A stretch of 8,295 bases of DNA from JAKAFX01 sp043196285 (GCA_043196285.1 JBBYJL010000060.1:1-8295), one strand, 5' to 3'. Numbered from the stretch's first letter, positions 1 to 5,804 are shown. The notes: a model not told the origin generated them from the letters alone. Program-made: numbers and translations.

Positions 1-201
1 GGAAGAAATGAACTCTCTATCAGGAGAGGTGCAATGAGGAGTTTTTCCTTTGGACAGAGATCTCTTACAGTATCTGACATGCTTTCTGAGATGGAGTCTT
101 ATGTCCAGTATTTCGAGGATTTGGGTGAAGACCTGAAACCTGATTTTTCGAGACTTCAGGAATTGGAAAAGAGGATCCGTAAAATACTGGATATGAACTA
201 A
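1..201 (+). CDS. unknown small protein or C-terminal end of a gene cut by the window edge
   Basis: The frame is open from the first base to TAA at 199-201 (66 codons), so this may be the tail of a longer gene starting upstream. It may also be a complete 55-residue protein from ATG at 34, because AGGAGAGGTG at 22-31 lies just before that ATG and looks like a strong Shine-Dalgarno; the same bases also read as ordinary codons (IRRGA), so they do not settle it. From the ATG the protein begins MRSFSFGQRS; the rest is charged and probably helical (LSEMESYVQYFEDLGEDL, then RLQELEKRIRKILDMN), which resembles a short coiled coil. There is no cysteine, membrane segment or motif I recognise, and I assign no function. 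A hairpin and T-run follow the stop, consistent with a gene end here. Confidence 0.5.
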   Translation, partial: GRNELSIRRGAMRSFSFGQRSLTVSDMLSEMESYVQYFEDLGEDLKPDFSRLQELEKRIRKILDMN

Positions 202-211
202 ACGAAAATAT

Positions 212-245
212 CGGAGTTATTATAAACTCCGGATAACATATTTTT
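212..245 (+). terminator. possible hairpin terminator after the first ORF
   Basis: CGGAGTT (212-218) and AACTCCG (225-231) form a 7-bp stem with a 6-base loop, followed by T5 at 241-245. It begins 10 bases after the stop at 201. Archaea usually terminate at T-runs without needing a hairpin, so the T-run may be the working part. Confidence 0.4.
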
Positions 246-433
246 AGGATTTCAAGCTGGATCACGGTGAATTTTGTTGTTCTGCTTATTCGTGGATCCT
301 AAATTCTCCTGTCAGAACTCAAGAAGTTGCGATAAAATATTGCGTCAGCCCTCATGCTAAGTCATGTTGAATTTTGCACAAATAACCTTATGCAGATTAA
401 ATTTACCGCAACCCGGTTAGTTCGGAAATACGA

Positions 434-443
434 TTATATATAA
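434..443 (+). promoter_or_regulatory. TATA box candidate for eL41
   Basis: TTATATATAA is the strongest TATA-like match in the region. It would start transcription near 460, leaving a leader of about 60 bases before the TTG at 524. A second candidate, GATATATTTT (485-494), would start near 514 and give a leader of about 10 bases that still includes the Shine-Dalgarno. Either could be the working promoter. Confidence 0.5.
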
Positions 444-523
444 CGTAAGCATTGTGAAAAATTCAGATTGAAACATGCAGTTCAGATATATTTTCTGACC
501 ATGTCAATGTTTGAGGTGTTAAT

Positions 524-631
524 TTGAAGAGAAGTTCAAGAGACTGGAAAAAGCGCGGCAATATGCGCTGGAAATGGAAAAAGAAGCGGATAAGAAGACT
601 AAAAAGAGCTAGGAAGGCCAACAAAAGCTAA
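524..631 (+). CDS. rpl41e: large-subunit ribosomal protein eL41
   Basis: This gene encodes a 35-residue, extremely basic protein of the 50S ribosomal subunit. It starts MKRSSRDWKKRGNMRW and continues with WKKKRIRRLKRARK to the TAA at 629-631. From Met14 on it aligns by eye with eukaryotic eL41 (MRAKWRKKRMRRLKR...), and the N-terminal extension KRSSRDWKKRGN fits the archaeal version. Almost every residue is Arg, Lys or Trp, as expected of a single helix buried in rRNA. The start is TTG at 524, 5 bases after GAGGTG (513-518), a good Shine-Dalgarno; the only in-frame ATG (563) would drop the archaeal extension, and an in-frame TGA at 512-514 rules out a longer protein. At this length automated callers often miss it. 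An 8-codon ATG frame (501-527) ends in a TGA overlapping the TTG. Confidence 0.92.
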   Translation: MKRSSRDWKKRGNMRWKWKKKRIRRLKRARKANKS

Positions 632-997
632 TGCAGGAATATCACCCTGTCATTTTCTTTCAGCTATCGACACCGAAACATTTTTAATTTGTGCTGGGGG
701 AACATTTCTTTCGCAAATTAACGAATTAGATCGAGATTGGTTCTATTAAAAATCAATGTATTTCCTGTCCATCGGCAGGCAGAAATGAAAGTGGCAGGAT
801 TGCATATTGCTCCGTGAACGCCTGCGTCCGTAAAGTCAGGTGTCTTGGCATATTGGATAAAATACATTCTGGCAGGGGATAATTCAGGCCCATGGAGATT
901 CTGCCAGCTACCTTTAAAGTGGGAAAAGTACTGCAAGATCAGGTCACTTTTACACCTGTCTCAATAAATTCTGCTGGATTTCGGTGAATATCCCGTT
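632..997. other. 366-base stretch with no convincing gene; several inverted repeats
   Basis: Between eL41 and the end of the winged-helix gene I find no supported protein gene. Visible structure: a 10-bp stem with one G-T pair, TTAATTTGTG (684-693) / CGCAAATTAA (712-721); CTGGCAG (869-875) / CTGCCAG (901-907); GCAGGC (775-780) / GCCTGC (820-825); AAAGTG (916-921) / CACTTT (945-950); and GGCAGG three times (774, 793, 871). A T-run at 681-685 could end eL41 transcripts. I do not see the conserved core of SRP RNA or RNase P RNA. It could hold an unrecognised RNA, a decayed gene, or nothing. Confidence 0.45.
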
Positions 998-1447
998 TCA
1001 TGGTTTCTGGACTGATCTGTTATTGAGGAGATAGGCAATTCTTTCAGCGTTCTTCTTGTAACCTTCAAGCGCTATCTTGAGATTAACCTCTACCCAGCCC
1101 CAGGCTTTCAGCAGATCACCTGACCTGATCCTGTATTTCTTGGTTTTTCCCTCCTGTGTCTCTTCCAGGATATCCAAAGACTTCAATTTATTAAGATGCC
1201 TATAGAGTGTTGTTCTGCTGGTTTTCAGGTATGACATCAACTCGTCCCCGCTCCACCGTCTATCACTGTTGAGAAGGAAGCATTCCTTGAAAAGTCTGAA
1301 GTACGCTGAAGCGGTTATGGAGCTCATATCAGTATCAGGGCTAAGCCTTGGTATGTAGCCAATATCCGATAGAAAATAAGCTATATTCCTGTCTAGATCG
1401 TCAGAAACTACTCTCGTTGGTGAAGAAATTATAGTAATTTTAAACAT
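998..1447 (-). CDS. winged helix-turn-helix transcriptional regulator
   Basis: A 149-residue protein with a central winged-helix DNA-binding domain. Residues about 65-96 (WSGDELMSYLKTSRTTLYRH and on through LNKLKSLDILEE) fit a helix-turn-helix with recognition helix SRTTLYRHLNKLKSL. The basic stretch TQEGKTKKYRIRSG (97-110) looks like the wing. The N-terminal 60 residues are not recognisable; the C-terminal helix (VNLKIALEGYKKNAERIAYL) could dimerise. There is no membrane segment, zinc motif or ligand domain I can name. The start is ATG at 1447, with a TATA-like ATACATATT on the minus strand near 1478-1486, implying a very short leader. It is divergent from aroD with 140 bases between, so it could regulate itself and aroD, but no operator is evident. 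The family (ArsR/MarR-like versus other) is undecided. Confidence 0.8.
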   Translation of the reverse strand: MFKITIISSPTRVVSDDLDRNIAYFLSDIGYIPRLSPDTDMSSITASAYFRLFKECFLLNSDRRWSGDELMSYLKTSRTTLYRHLNKLKSLDILEETQEGKTKKYRIRSGDLLKAWGWVEVNLKIALEGYKKNAERIAYLLNNRSVQKP

Positions 1448-1542
1448 ACTCTGTTCAAGCTTACAGAATTTTAGTCAATATGTATTTTTGCTAATCATGG
1501 CATCGATCCATAATATGTGTAAAAATTTGGCGGATAAAAGGA

Positions 1543-1548
1543 TTTAAA
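1543..1548 (+). promoter_or_regulatory. TATA box candidate for aroD
   Basis: TTTAAA, in GGATTTAAACC, lies about 42 bases before the aroD ATG. Transcription would start near 1570, giving a short leader that keeps the weak Shine-Dalgarno GGAAG (1579-1583). Confidence 0.45.
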
Positions 1549-1587
1549 CCTGCTTTCGACATAACTCCACTGAATAATGGAAGTAAC

Positions 1588-2280
1588 ATGGAAGCAGTAA
1601 GAATAGGAAAATTTGAAGTTGGGCTAACGAAAGGCCTCCTTGCAACCTCAGTATTCGGACATGATAGTCGTGACATAATTTCGAAATTTGACTCCGGTCA
1701 TTACGATAAAGACTCGCTCTTTGAGATCAGGTATGACATGTTTGATGTGATAGACAGGAATGACCTTGTAAATCTCTTAAAAAATCTGGCCAAAAGAGAT
1801 GTTGGCTATATTTTTACTTTCAGATCCAACGATCATGCCAGAGTTAAGGAATTATACAGGATCGCTATGGATATAGAGGCTCCGGCTGTTGACATTGATT
1901 ACGGTGCCTACTCTTCATTGCGCCCATACATAACCGGTACCAGCACAATTCTATCCTATCACTCATATTCAGTGGAGCCCCTGAACAGGATCTTGACTAA
2001 ACTTAGGAGAAGAGAATGCGACGTTTATAAGGTAGCGATCAAATACAATGATGCGTCTGAATTTTTTAAAGACGTTTCAAGAATGATCAGATTTAGATCG
2101 ATTTCAGACAAACCGTTGTCTTTCATTCCAATGGGTTCCATGAACTCTTTCCTGAGAGTTATTTCTGCAATTTATGTTTCTGACCTGAATTATGCAATGG
2201 ATGAAACTGCAACTGCAGAGGGTCAGATTTCAGTATCAGACTTCAAAAAATTGTATGCGGCTGCTTCAAGGTTGGGATGA
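1588..2280 (+). CDS. aroD: type I 3-dehydroquinate dehydratase
   Basis: A 230-residue cytoplasmic TIM-barrel enzyme catalysing the third step of the shikimate pathway, 3-dehydroquinate to 3-dehydroshikimate, through a Schiff base on lysine. The family landmarks occur in order: FEIRYDMF with Glu46, Arg48 and Asp50; FTFRS with Arg79; VDIDYGA (101-107); SYHSY with the catalytic His125; YKVAI with the Schiff-base Lys148; MGSMNSFLR with the substrate-binding Arg190; and TATAEGQ with Gln213. Length is close to the usual 220-250. ATG at 1588 follows AATGGAAGT, a modest Shine-Dalgarno; no longer in-frame start is better. No other shikimate gene lies in the window. It is divergent from the winged-helix gene and convergent with the MarC-family gene (18 bases between stops). 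All expected catalytic residues are present. Confidence 0.93.
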   Translation: MEAVRIGKFEVGLTKGLLATSVFGHDSRDIISKFDSGHYDKDSLFEIRYDMFDVIDRNDLVNLLKNLAKRDVGYIFTFRSNDHARVKELYRIAMDIEAPAVDIDYGAYSSLRPYITGTSTILSYHSYSVEPLNRILTKLRRRECDVYKVAIKYNDASEFFKDVSRMIRFRSISDKPLSFIPMGSMNSFLRVISAIYVSDLNYAMDETATAEGQISVSDFKKLYAAASRLG

Positions 2281-2298
2281 TTTTCTCTAAATCGCGGT

Positions 2299-2925
2299 TC
2301 AGCCAAATATTCCTATTATGCCGGCGACAACGAATCCCACGCCCACTGAAGCAATCAGCAGTCCCATGATTCTGCTGATGATCATTGACCCGGTTTTTCC
2401 AAGCCTCCTGAATAACGGGAGAGAATATCGCAATATGAAGTAACTAACTATCATCACGATGGCAATTGCAATTATTACCAGAATCTTATCCAGCAAATCA
2501 ACACTCCGCAGGTTAAAATATATGATTGCGGTGGTAATAGATCCAGGACCGGCAAGAAGAGGAGTTCCTATAGGCGTGATTCCAATGGCCTCTCTCTGAT
2601 GGGATTCCTCTTGCTCATCAGCTGTGAGTTTTGTATTGGAGGTCCTTCCCTGTAGCATGTCAAATGCAACCTTAAAAACAAGAATTCCTCCGGCAATCTG
2701 AAAATCATAGATGTCTATTCCGAACGCGGAGAATATATATGTCCCCAGAAACATGAAACCGAGTACCATCCCCGCTGCAACCAAGACACTTTTCCTTACA
2801 ACTCCTAATCTTTCCTTGATTGAATATCCTTCGGTCAACGATACGAGTATAGGAACTGCTCCTATGGGGTTCAGTATGGCAAACACAGCAGCGATTACAG
2901 TAAGGAAGAAGAGGAGATCTGACAA
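2299..2925 (-). CDS. MarC-family integral membrane protein (UPF0056)
   Basis: A 208-residue membrane protein with about six hydrophobic segments. The MarC family signature is clear: FAILNPIGAVPI in the first helix (residues about 15-26), then GITPIGTPLLAGPGSITT in the middle, with the repeated half-site layout. The family spans archaea and bacteria and has no settled function; bacterial MarC was once linked to antibiotic resistance and that link was not upheld. The start is TTG at 2925: the in-frame codons upstream reach TGA at 2938-2940 without another start, and the family's N-terminal helix begins at once. No Shine-Dalgarno precedes it, but TTATAA at 2948-2953 on the minus strand is about 25 bases upstream, so the message is probably leaderless. 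ATG at 2941 is out of frame and hits a stop after two codons. Confidence 0.9.
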   Translation of the reverse strand: MSDLLFFLTVIAAVFAILNPIGAVPILVSLTEGYSIKERLGVVRKSVLVAAGMVLGFMFLGTYIFSAFGIDIYDFQIAGGILVFKVAFDMLQGRTSNTKLTADEQEESHQREAIGITPIGTPLLAGPGSITTAIIYFNLRSVDLLDKILVIIAIAIVMIVSYFILRYSLPLFRRLGKTGSMIISRIMGLLIASVGVGFVVAGIIGIFG

Positions 2926-2947
2926 CGGGAGGTCAGTTCATGCAACT

Positions 2948-2953
2948 TTATAA
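2948..2953 (-). promoter_or_regulatory. TATA box of the MarC-family gene
   Basis: TTATAA, in CTTATAAAG on the minus strand, is centred about 25 bases before the TTG start at 2925. That is the normal distance from an archaeal TATA box to the transcription start, so transcript and coding region should begin together. Confidence 0.6.
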
Positions 2954-3170
2954 GATTATTTTGTATGGCTAATGTGTTTAGATTCGCGCCATGATTACCG
3001 CCAGTTACCATCAGTTCACATTCCGTTTCTGATAGACGTGAACCCTGATATTTTGTTGCGGGTAATGGGTTTAAATCGGTCGAATATAATTTTAGAATGA
3101 TATTTGTGTACAGAGCAGTATTTTATTGCTTCCATTACAATGTTTGTGTGTTATATTGCTTGGGAGGTAA

Positions 3171-3176
3171 TTTATA
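3171..3176 (+). promoter_or_regulatory. TATA box candidate for the DUF47-PiT operon
   Basis: TTTATA is centred about 25 bases before the DUF47 ATG at 3198, which would make the message leaderless. TTATATT near 3151 is a competing box that would start transcripts near 3178. The purine-rich GGGAGGTAA at 3162-3170 is either a TFB-contact region or a Shine-Dalgarno for ATG 3178. Confidence 0.4.
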
Positions 3177-3177
3177 C

Positions 3178-3228
3178 ATGTTAACGATGACGTGTGAATG
3201 GTTAATTATAATTTCCTCAAAAAACTGA
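3178..3228 (+). other. 16-codon mini-ORF overlapping the start of the DUF47 gene
   Basis: ATG at 3178 sits 7 bases after GGGAGGTAA (3162-3170), the best Shine-Dalgarno in the area, yet it is out of frame with DUF47. It encodes MLTMTCEWLIIISSKN and stops at TGA 3226-3228. That TGA overlaps ATG 3228-3230, which is Met11 of DUF47 (TGATG). The layout would suit a leader peptide translationally coupled to a shorter DUF47. It could equally be chance, or a frameshift in the assembled sequence. Confidence 0.3.
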
Positions 3229-3881
3229 TGGTCGTCGGGGAAAGGCACATTCTGGAGGAAATAATAACCTACGTAGAAAAGGCCAAGCTTGCAGGCGAGA
3301 ACCTCAAGGAAGCAATGACAGGAACTCCAGAAAAAATAAAACTTGCCAACGATTCGATAAGGGATATTGAGAAGGAGGGCGACGTTATGACCATGGACCT
3401 CAAACATGAGATAACCAATGGAGCCATAAGTTCCACCCTTATGAGTAATTTATCTGAACTCATAGAAAAATGTGATACCCTGCTCGATACTTCCTACTTC
3501 ATAAGCAGGGAGATCAAACGAATGTCCAATGCACTTCCAAATTATCCGGAAAGCGAGAGGCAGTTAATACTGAAATCCTATGCCGTTTTCGAGAAAATGC
3601 TTGACACTGATTCTCTTGCACTCGATTCCCTTAAAGGAATGCTTCTTTCCAGGGATATCCAGGAGATGAAAAAATTCAGACTCGCCATTGAAACTGATGA
3701 GGAAAAGGTTGACGAATTCAAGGATGACCTTATTGACGACCTTTACAGGAAATCTACCAGCCTTTCATACCTGTCTTTCTCACACCTGATCAACGTTGTG
3801 CACAAGGTTGACGATCTTCTGGATGACTGTGAAGATATATCTGACATAGTGCTTACGATTATCACCTCTCTTACGAAATGA
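3198..3881 (+). CDS. DUF47 (PhoU-like) phosphate transport accessory protein
   Basis: A 227-residue soluble, all-helical protein of the DUF47 / TIGR00153 family, related to PhoU. Typical features are the N-terminal KLMVVGERHILEEIITYVEKA, the middle IRDIEKEGDVMTMDLKHEI with its conserved E-x-x-x-D metal-contact pattern, and the C-terminal acidic KVDDLLDDCEDISDIVL. Such proteins pair with PiT transporters and are thought to act as accessory or regulatory partners at the inner face of the membrane; here the PiT gene follows after 4 bases, strongly supporting that role. The start is ATG 3198, preceded directly by an in-frame TGA (3195-3197), so the protein cannot be longer. ATG 3228 (MVVGERH) is the alternative, coupled to the mini-ORF stop. 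Length is near the usual 205-230. Confidence 0.9.
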   Translation: MVNYNFLKKLMVVGERHILEEIITYVEKAKLAGENLKEAMTGTPEKIKLANDSIRDIEKEGDVMTMDLKHEITNGAISSTLMSNLSELIEKCDTLLDTSYFISREIKRMSNALPNYPESERQLILKSYAVFEKMLDTDSLALDSLKGMLLSRDIQEMKKFRLAIETDEEKVDEFKDDLIDDLYRKSTSLSYLSFSHLINVVHKVDDLLDDCEDISDIVLTIITSLTK

Positions 3882-3885
3882 GGAT

Positions 3886-4785
3886 ATGATATACTTTATT
3901 ATAATCGCCCTGTTGACGGGTCTTTTAACCGCATTTGTGGCTGGGAACAATCTTTCTGCAGCAGTTGGTACTCTAATAGGCGCAAGGATCACAAGCAAGT
4001 TAATCGGTCAGATTATAGGCATGCTCGGGTTTTCTTTGGGCCTTCTCCTGGAGGGATCATTCCTTAATAAAGCGGCCACTTCGATTTTGGAAAGAACTTC
4101 TCCCATAATTGCTTATGTGCTCTTCATTTCTCTTATACTCTTCGTAGTGGCAACATTACTGCGTTCACCTCTTTCTCTCACAATGGCTCTGGTTGGAACT
4201 GCGATTGGCGTCTCTTTCAGAATAGGCTATAGTGTGTCAGGCAGTTATATTCTGCTCCTGGTTTCCACCTGGGTTCTTGCTCCTGTTTTGTCTATACTGA
4301 TTTCTATGTATTCAAGCAGGAAAATGAGTGACCATAATTTCAGGAATCCATGGAGGGTTGCATATCTATCAAAAATTCTTTTGTTAGTGATATCGTTCTT
4401 CACTGCATTCACCCTTGGAGCAAATACATTGGGCCTTATAGGGGCGGTTGCAGGAATAACTCCGCTGATTCTGCTGATTATGGTTATTGGTATAATAATT
4501 GGAACAATGACGCTTGGTGCAGGCGTAATCAAAAGAGTCGGGGAAGAAATGTATTCAATGAGATATTCCAATGCACTGATATCGCTGCTTGTTTCTTCAG
4601 CTGCTGTTGAGGCTGCTACATTTGTAAGCGTACCTTTATCGAATACACAGACTCTAACCTCAAGCGTCCTGGGTACGGGACTTTCATACAAATACAAGGC
4701 GCTTTATCTGAGACCTTTTTTTATAGTAGTGATCACATGGATTTTTTCACCACTAATTGGGTTCGCGCTTGGTTATCTGTTCTGA
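3886..4785 (+). CDS. PiT-family inorganic phosphate transporter
   Basis: A 299-residue membrane protein with about eight or nine hydrophobic segments, the short archaeal form of the PiT family (phosphate permease coupled to a proton or sodium gradient). Two inverted half-sites can be seen. The first is VAGNNLSAAVGTLIGARITS near residues 17-37, matching the position of the usual GANDxANxVGT motif. The second is FVSVPLSNTQTLTSSVLGTG near residues 247-266, matching VPVSTTHxxVGxxxG. The first motif reads GNN rather than G-A-N-D, so the canonical Asp is replaced by Asn. The start ATG 3886 follows GAGGA at 3880-3884, which overlaps the DUF47 stop, so the two genes should be co-transcribed and translated together. 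Phosphate is the likely substrate from the DUF47 pairing; another oxyanion such as sulfate cannot be excluded. Confidence 0.9.
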   Translation: MIYFIIIALLTGLLTAFVAGNNLSAAVGTLIGARITSKLIGQIIGMLGFSLGLLLEGSFLNKAATSILERTSPIIAYVLFISLILFVVATLLRSPLSLTMALVGTAIGVSFRIGYSVSGSYILLLVSTWVLAPVLSILISMYSSRKMSDHNFRNPWRVAYLSKILLLVISFFTAFTLGANTLGLIGAVAGITPLILLIMVIGIIIGTMTLGAGVIKRVGEEMYSMRYSNALISLLVSSAAVEAATFVSVPLSNTQTLTSSVLGTGLSYKYKALYLRPFFIVVITWIFSPLIGFALGYLF

Positions 4786-4799
4786 AATTCCTTGGACTC

Positions 4800-5144
4800 T
4801 CATCTTTTTTTATACTTCAGCAATCCGCTCCTTCTTAAAAATCTCGAAATGCCCTCTGAAATACTTGTTCCCGTAAAGAGAAAATACAATAGCATCAGGA
4901 ATACGTACCCGATTGTGATGTATACCAGAAAGGTTACCAGAATAGACCCCAAACCTATTTCAAGGGACAGATACAAAAGGGCAATCACGAGGGCGCCGGG
5001 GATGATCCACCTGATAAGTATTCTTCCGTAGTGTGTCTTTTCATTAACTGGTACTTCCCGGAGCTTCCATCTCTGTTCGAGGAGGTGATCCATCTTAGCA
5101 TCCTCTTTCCTGTTTGGATACTGATCGGTCTTTTTGCTGTCCAA
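4800..5144 (-). CDS. small two-helix membrane protein of unknown function
   Basis: I do not recognise a family. The 114-residue protein has a charged N-terminal half (KKTDQYPNRKEDAKMDHLLE and on to about residue 43), two hydrophobic segments at roughly 45-65 (WIIPGALVIALLYLSLEIGL) and 69-90 (ILVTFLVYITIGYVFLMLLY), and a basic tail ending SRFLRRSGLLKYKKR. By the positive-inside rule both ends probably face the cytoplasm. Two starts are possible. TTG at 5144 has no Shine-Dalgarno, but a good TATA box at 5169-5177 would start the transcript within a few bases of it. ATG at 5093 (97 residues) follows AGAGGA with 7 bases spacing. It is convergent with PiT (14 bases between stops) and downstream of the cyclase-family gene on the same strand, with its own promoter. 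No link to either neighbour's function is evident. Confidence 0.72.
   Translation of the reverse strand: MDSKKTDQYPNRKEDAKMDHLLEQRWKLREVPVNEKTHYGRILIRWIIPGALVIALLYLSLEIGLGSILVTFLVYITIGYVFLMLLYFLFTGTSISEGISRFLRRSGLLKYKKR
4805..4811 (+). terminator. T-run terminator after the PiT gene
   Basis: Seven T residues lie 20 bases after the PiT stop on the + strand, typical of archaeal oligo-T termination. The run falls inside the 3' end of the convergent small membrane protein gene, where it encodes lysine codons, so its presence may be incidental. Confidence 0.4.
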
Positions 5145-5168
5145 GGTGGACTCTTTACTATAGAATGG

Positions 5169-5177
5169 ATATAAATT
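5169..5177 (-). promoter_or_regulatory. TATA box of the small membrane protein gene
   Basis: On the minus strand this reads AATTTATAT preceded by AAAA, close to the archaeal BRE/TATA consensus. It is centred about 26-29 bases before TTG 5144, so the message begins at or just before that codon. Confidence 0.6.
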
Positions 5178-5216
5178 TTTCCTGCCTTGAAAATGATCCT
5201 GTTGCTGAACCTATAA

Positions 5217-5804
5217 TTATAATAGGACCGCCCTGCATGGAGCTCCATCCTGCCCCATCTTTAATGGAAGGCATACGAAATCATATGTTCCGGGGGTCAC
5301 ATCCTTGAGATACAGACCTTCTATTATAACTGCGTCATTGGAAAGCAATGTGATGTGAACTTCCCTGTTGCTATGGAATTTCTCTATGGAGAGATAATCT
5401 ATGCCAACCACCTTGACCCCAAGTTTGATGAGTTTCTTTGCCCCAGCAAGGTTCAGATAGGTAAAGTCTGTCCTGAATTCTGAGTACATTCCGGAATTCT
5501 TTGTCTTGAATAGAACAATTTTTTCGGTTTTATCCGGGATATCTTTGGCGTCAATTTCATCTCCTTTCACCTCTATTACTGATGCCTTCCCAATAAATCT
5601 CTCCACATCAATTTCTGATACCTTCTTTCCATTTTCAATCATATGGAAAGGTGCGTCAAAATGAGTACCGCTATGAGTTTCCATGATGATCCTTGTTATA
5701 TGAACCTTATCCTTTTTGTAGGTTTTGAATTCGTATTCCTCGTATGGCATATCACCCGGGAAAGTAATGATCCCGTTTCTCAATGGCAGACTTATATCTA
5801 TCAT
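5217..5804 (-). CDS. cyclase / kynurenine-formamidase-family metal-dependent hydrolase
   Basis: A 195-residue soluble protein of the cyclase family (PF04199), which includes arylformamidase, isatin hydrolase and many uncharacterised enzymes. The diagnostic motif HSGTHFDAPFH (residues about 44-54) supplies the metal-binding His and Asp of the H-x-G-T-H-x-D-x-P-x-H signature. The protein opens with IDISLPLRNGIITFPGDMPY, typical of the family start, and VVGIDYLSIEKF is the usual G-x-D-x-x-S segment. I chose ATG 5804; TTG 5813 would add three residues but neither has a Shine-Dalgarno. A TATA-like TCTATGTATC on the minus strand near 5823-5832 places a leaderless start at 5804. No tryptophan-degradation genes are nearby, so kynurenine formamidase activity is not supported; the substrate is unknown. 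Confidence 0.88.
   Translation of the reverse strand: MIDISLPLRNGIITFPGDMPYEEYEFKTYKKDKVHITRIIMETHSGTHFDAPFHMIENGKKVSEIDVERFIGKASVIEVKGDEIDAKDIPDKTEKIVLFKTKNSGMYSEFRTDFTYLNLAGAKKLIKLGVKVVGIDYLSIEKFHSNREVHITLLSNDAVIIEGLYLKDVTPGTYDFVCLPLKMGQDGAPCRAVLL

Larger units (their letters stand above)
202..523. other. intergenic stretch without a gene, upstream of eL41
   Basis: No supported coding frame. It holds the possible terminator at 212-245, an inverted repeat TTTAGGAT (243-250) / ATCCTAAA (296-303) with an inner CACG/CGTG pair (263-266 / 291-294), a direct repeat TGAATTTTG (near 268 and 366), and TATA-like sequences near 434-443 and 485-494 that probably serve eL41. An 8-bp inverted repeat at this spacing is expected by chance a few times in a window this size, so I do not call an RNA. 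Confidence 0.5.
2926..3197. other. divergent intergenic region between MarC-family gene and phosphate cassette
   Basis: It holds the promoters of both divergent units. Several TATA-like sequences face the phosphate cassette: TTTAAAT near 3069, AATATAATTT near 3084, TTATATTG near 3151 and TTTATA at 3171-3176. An inverted repeat GTTCAC (3014-3019) / GTGAAC (3038-3043) could be an operator, but 6 bp is weak evidence. Confidence 0.4.

Noticed and set aside
243..303. hairpin TTTAGGAT / ATCCTAAA as a regulatory RNA
   Set aside because: An 8-bp repeat with this spacing is expected by chance several times in 8 kb, and no promoter or conserved motif supports it.
718..936. 72-codon open frame on the minus strand in the gene-poor stretch
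   Set aside because: It begins at TTG with no ribosome site or well-placed TATA box, has unusual composition with no recognisable motif, and overlaps the inverted repeats. I cannot support it as a gene, though a decayed remnant is possible.
2711..2953. 80-codon + strand frame over the MarC-family gene
   Set aside because: Antisense to the conserved N-terminal half of the MarC-family protein, and no homology is evident.
2992..3048. possible C/D box guide RNA (ATGATTA ... CTGA)
   Set aside because: The C box has a mismatch at a key base, the spacing to either CTGA is wrong for an archaeal guide RNA, and no C'/D' pair can be formed.
4245..4697. 150-codon minus-strand frame
   Set aside because: It lies entirely antisense within the PiT transporter gene, whose membrane segments and family motifs are unmistakable on the + strand.
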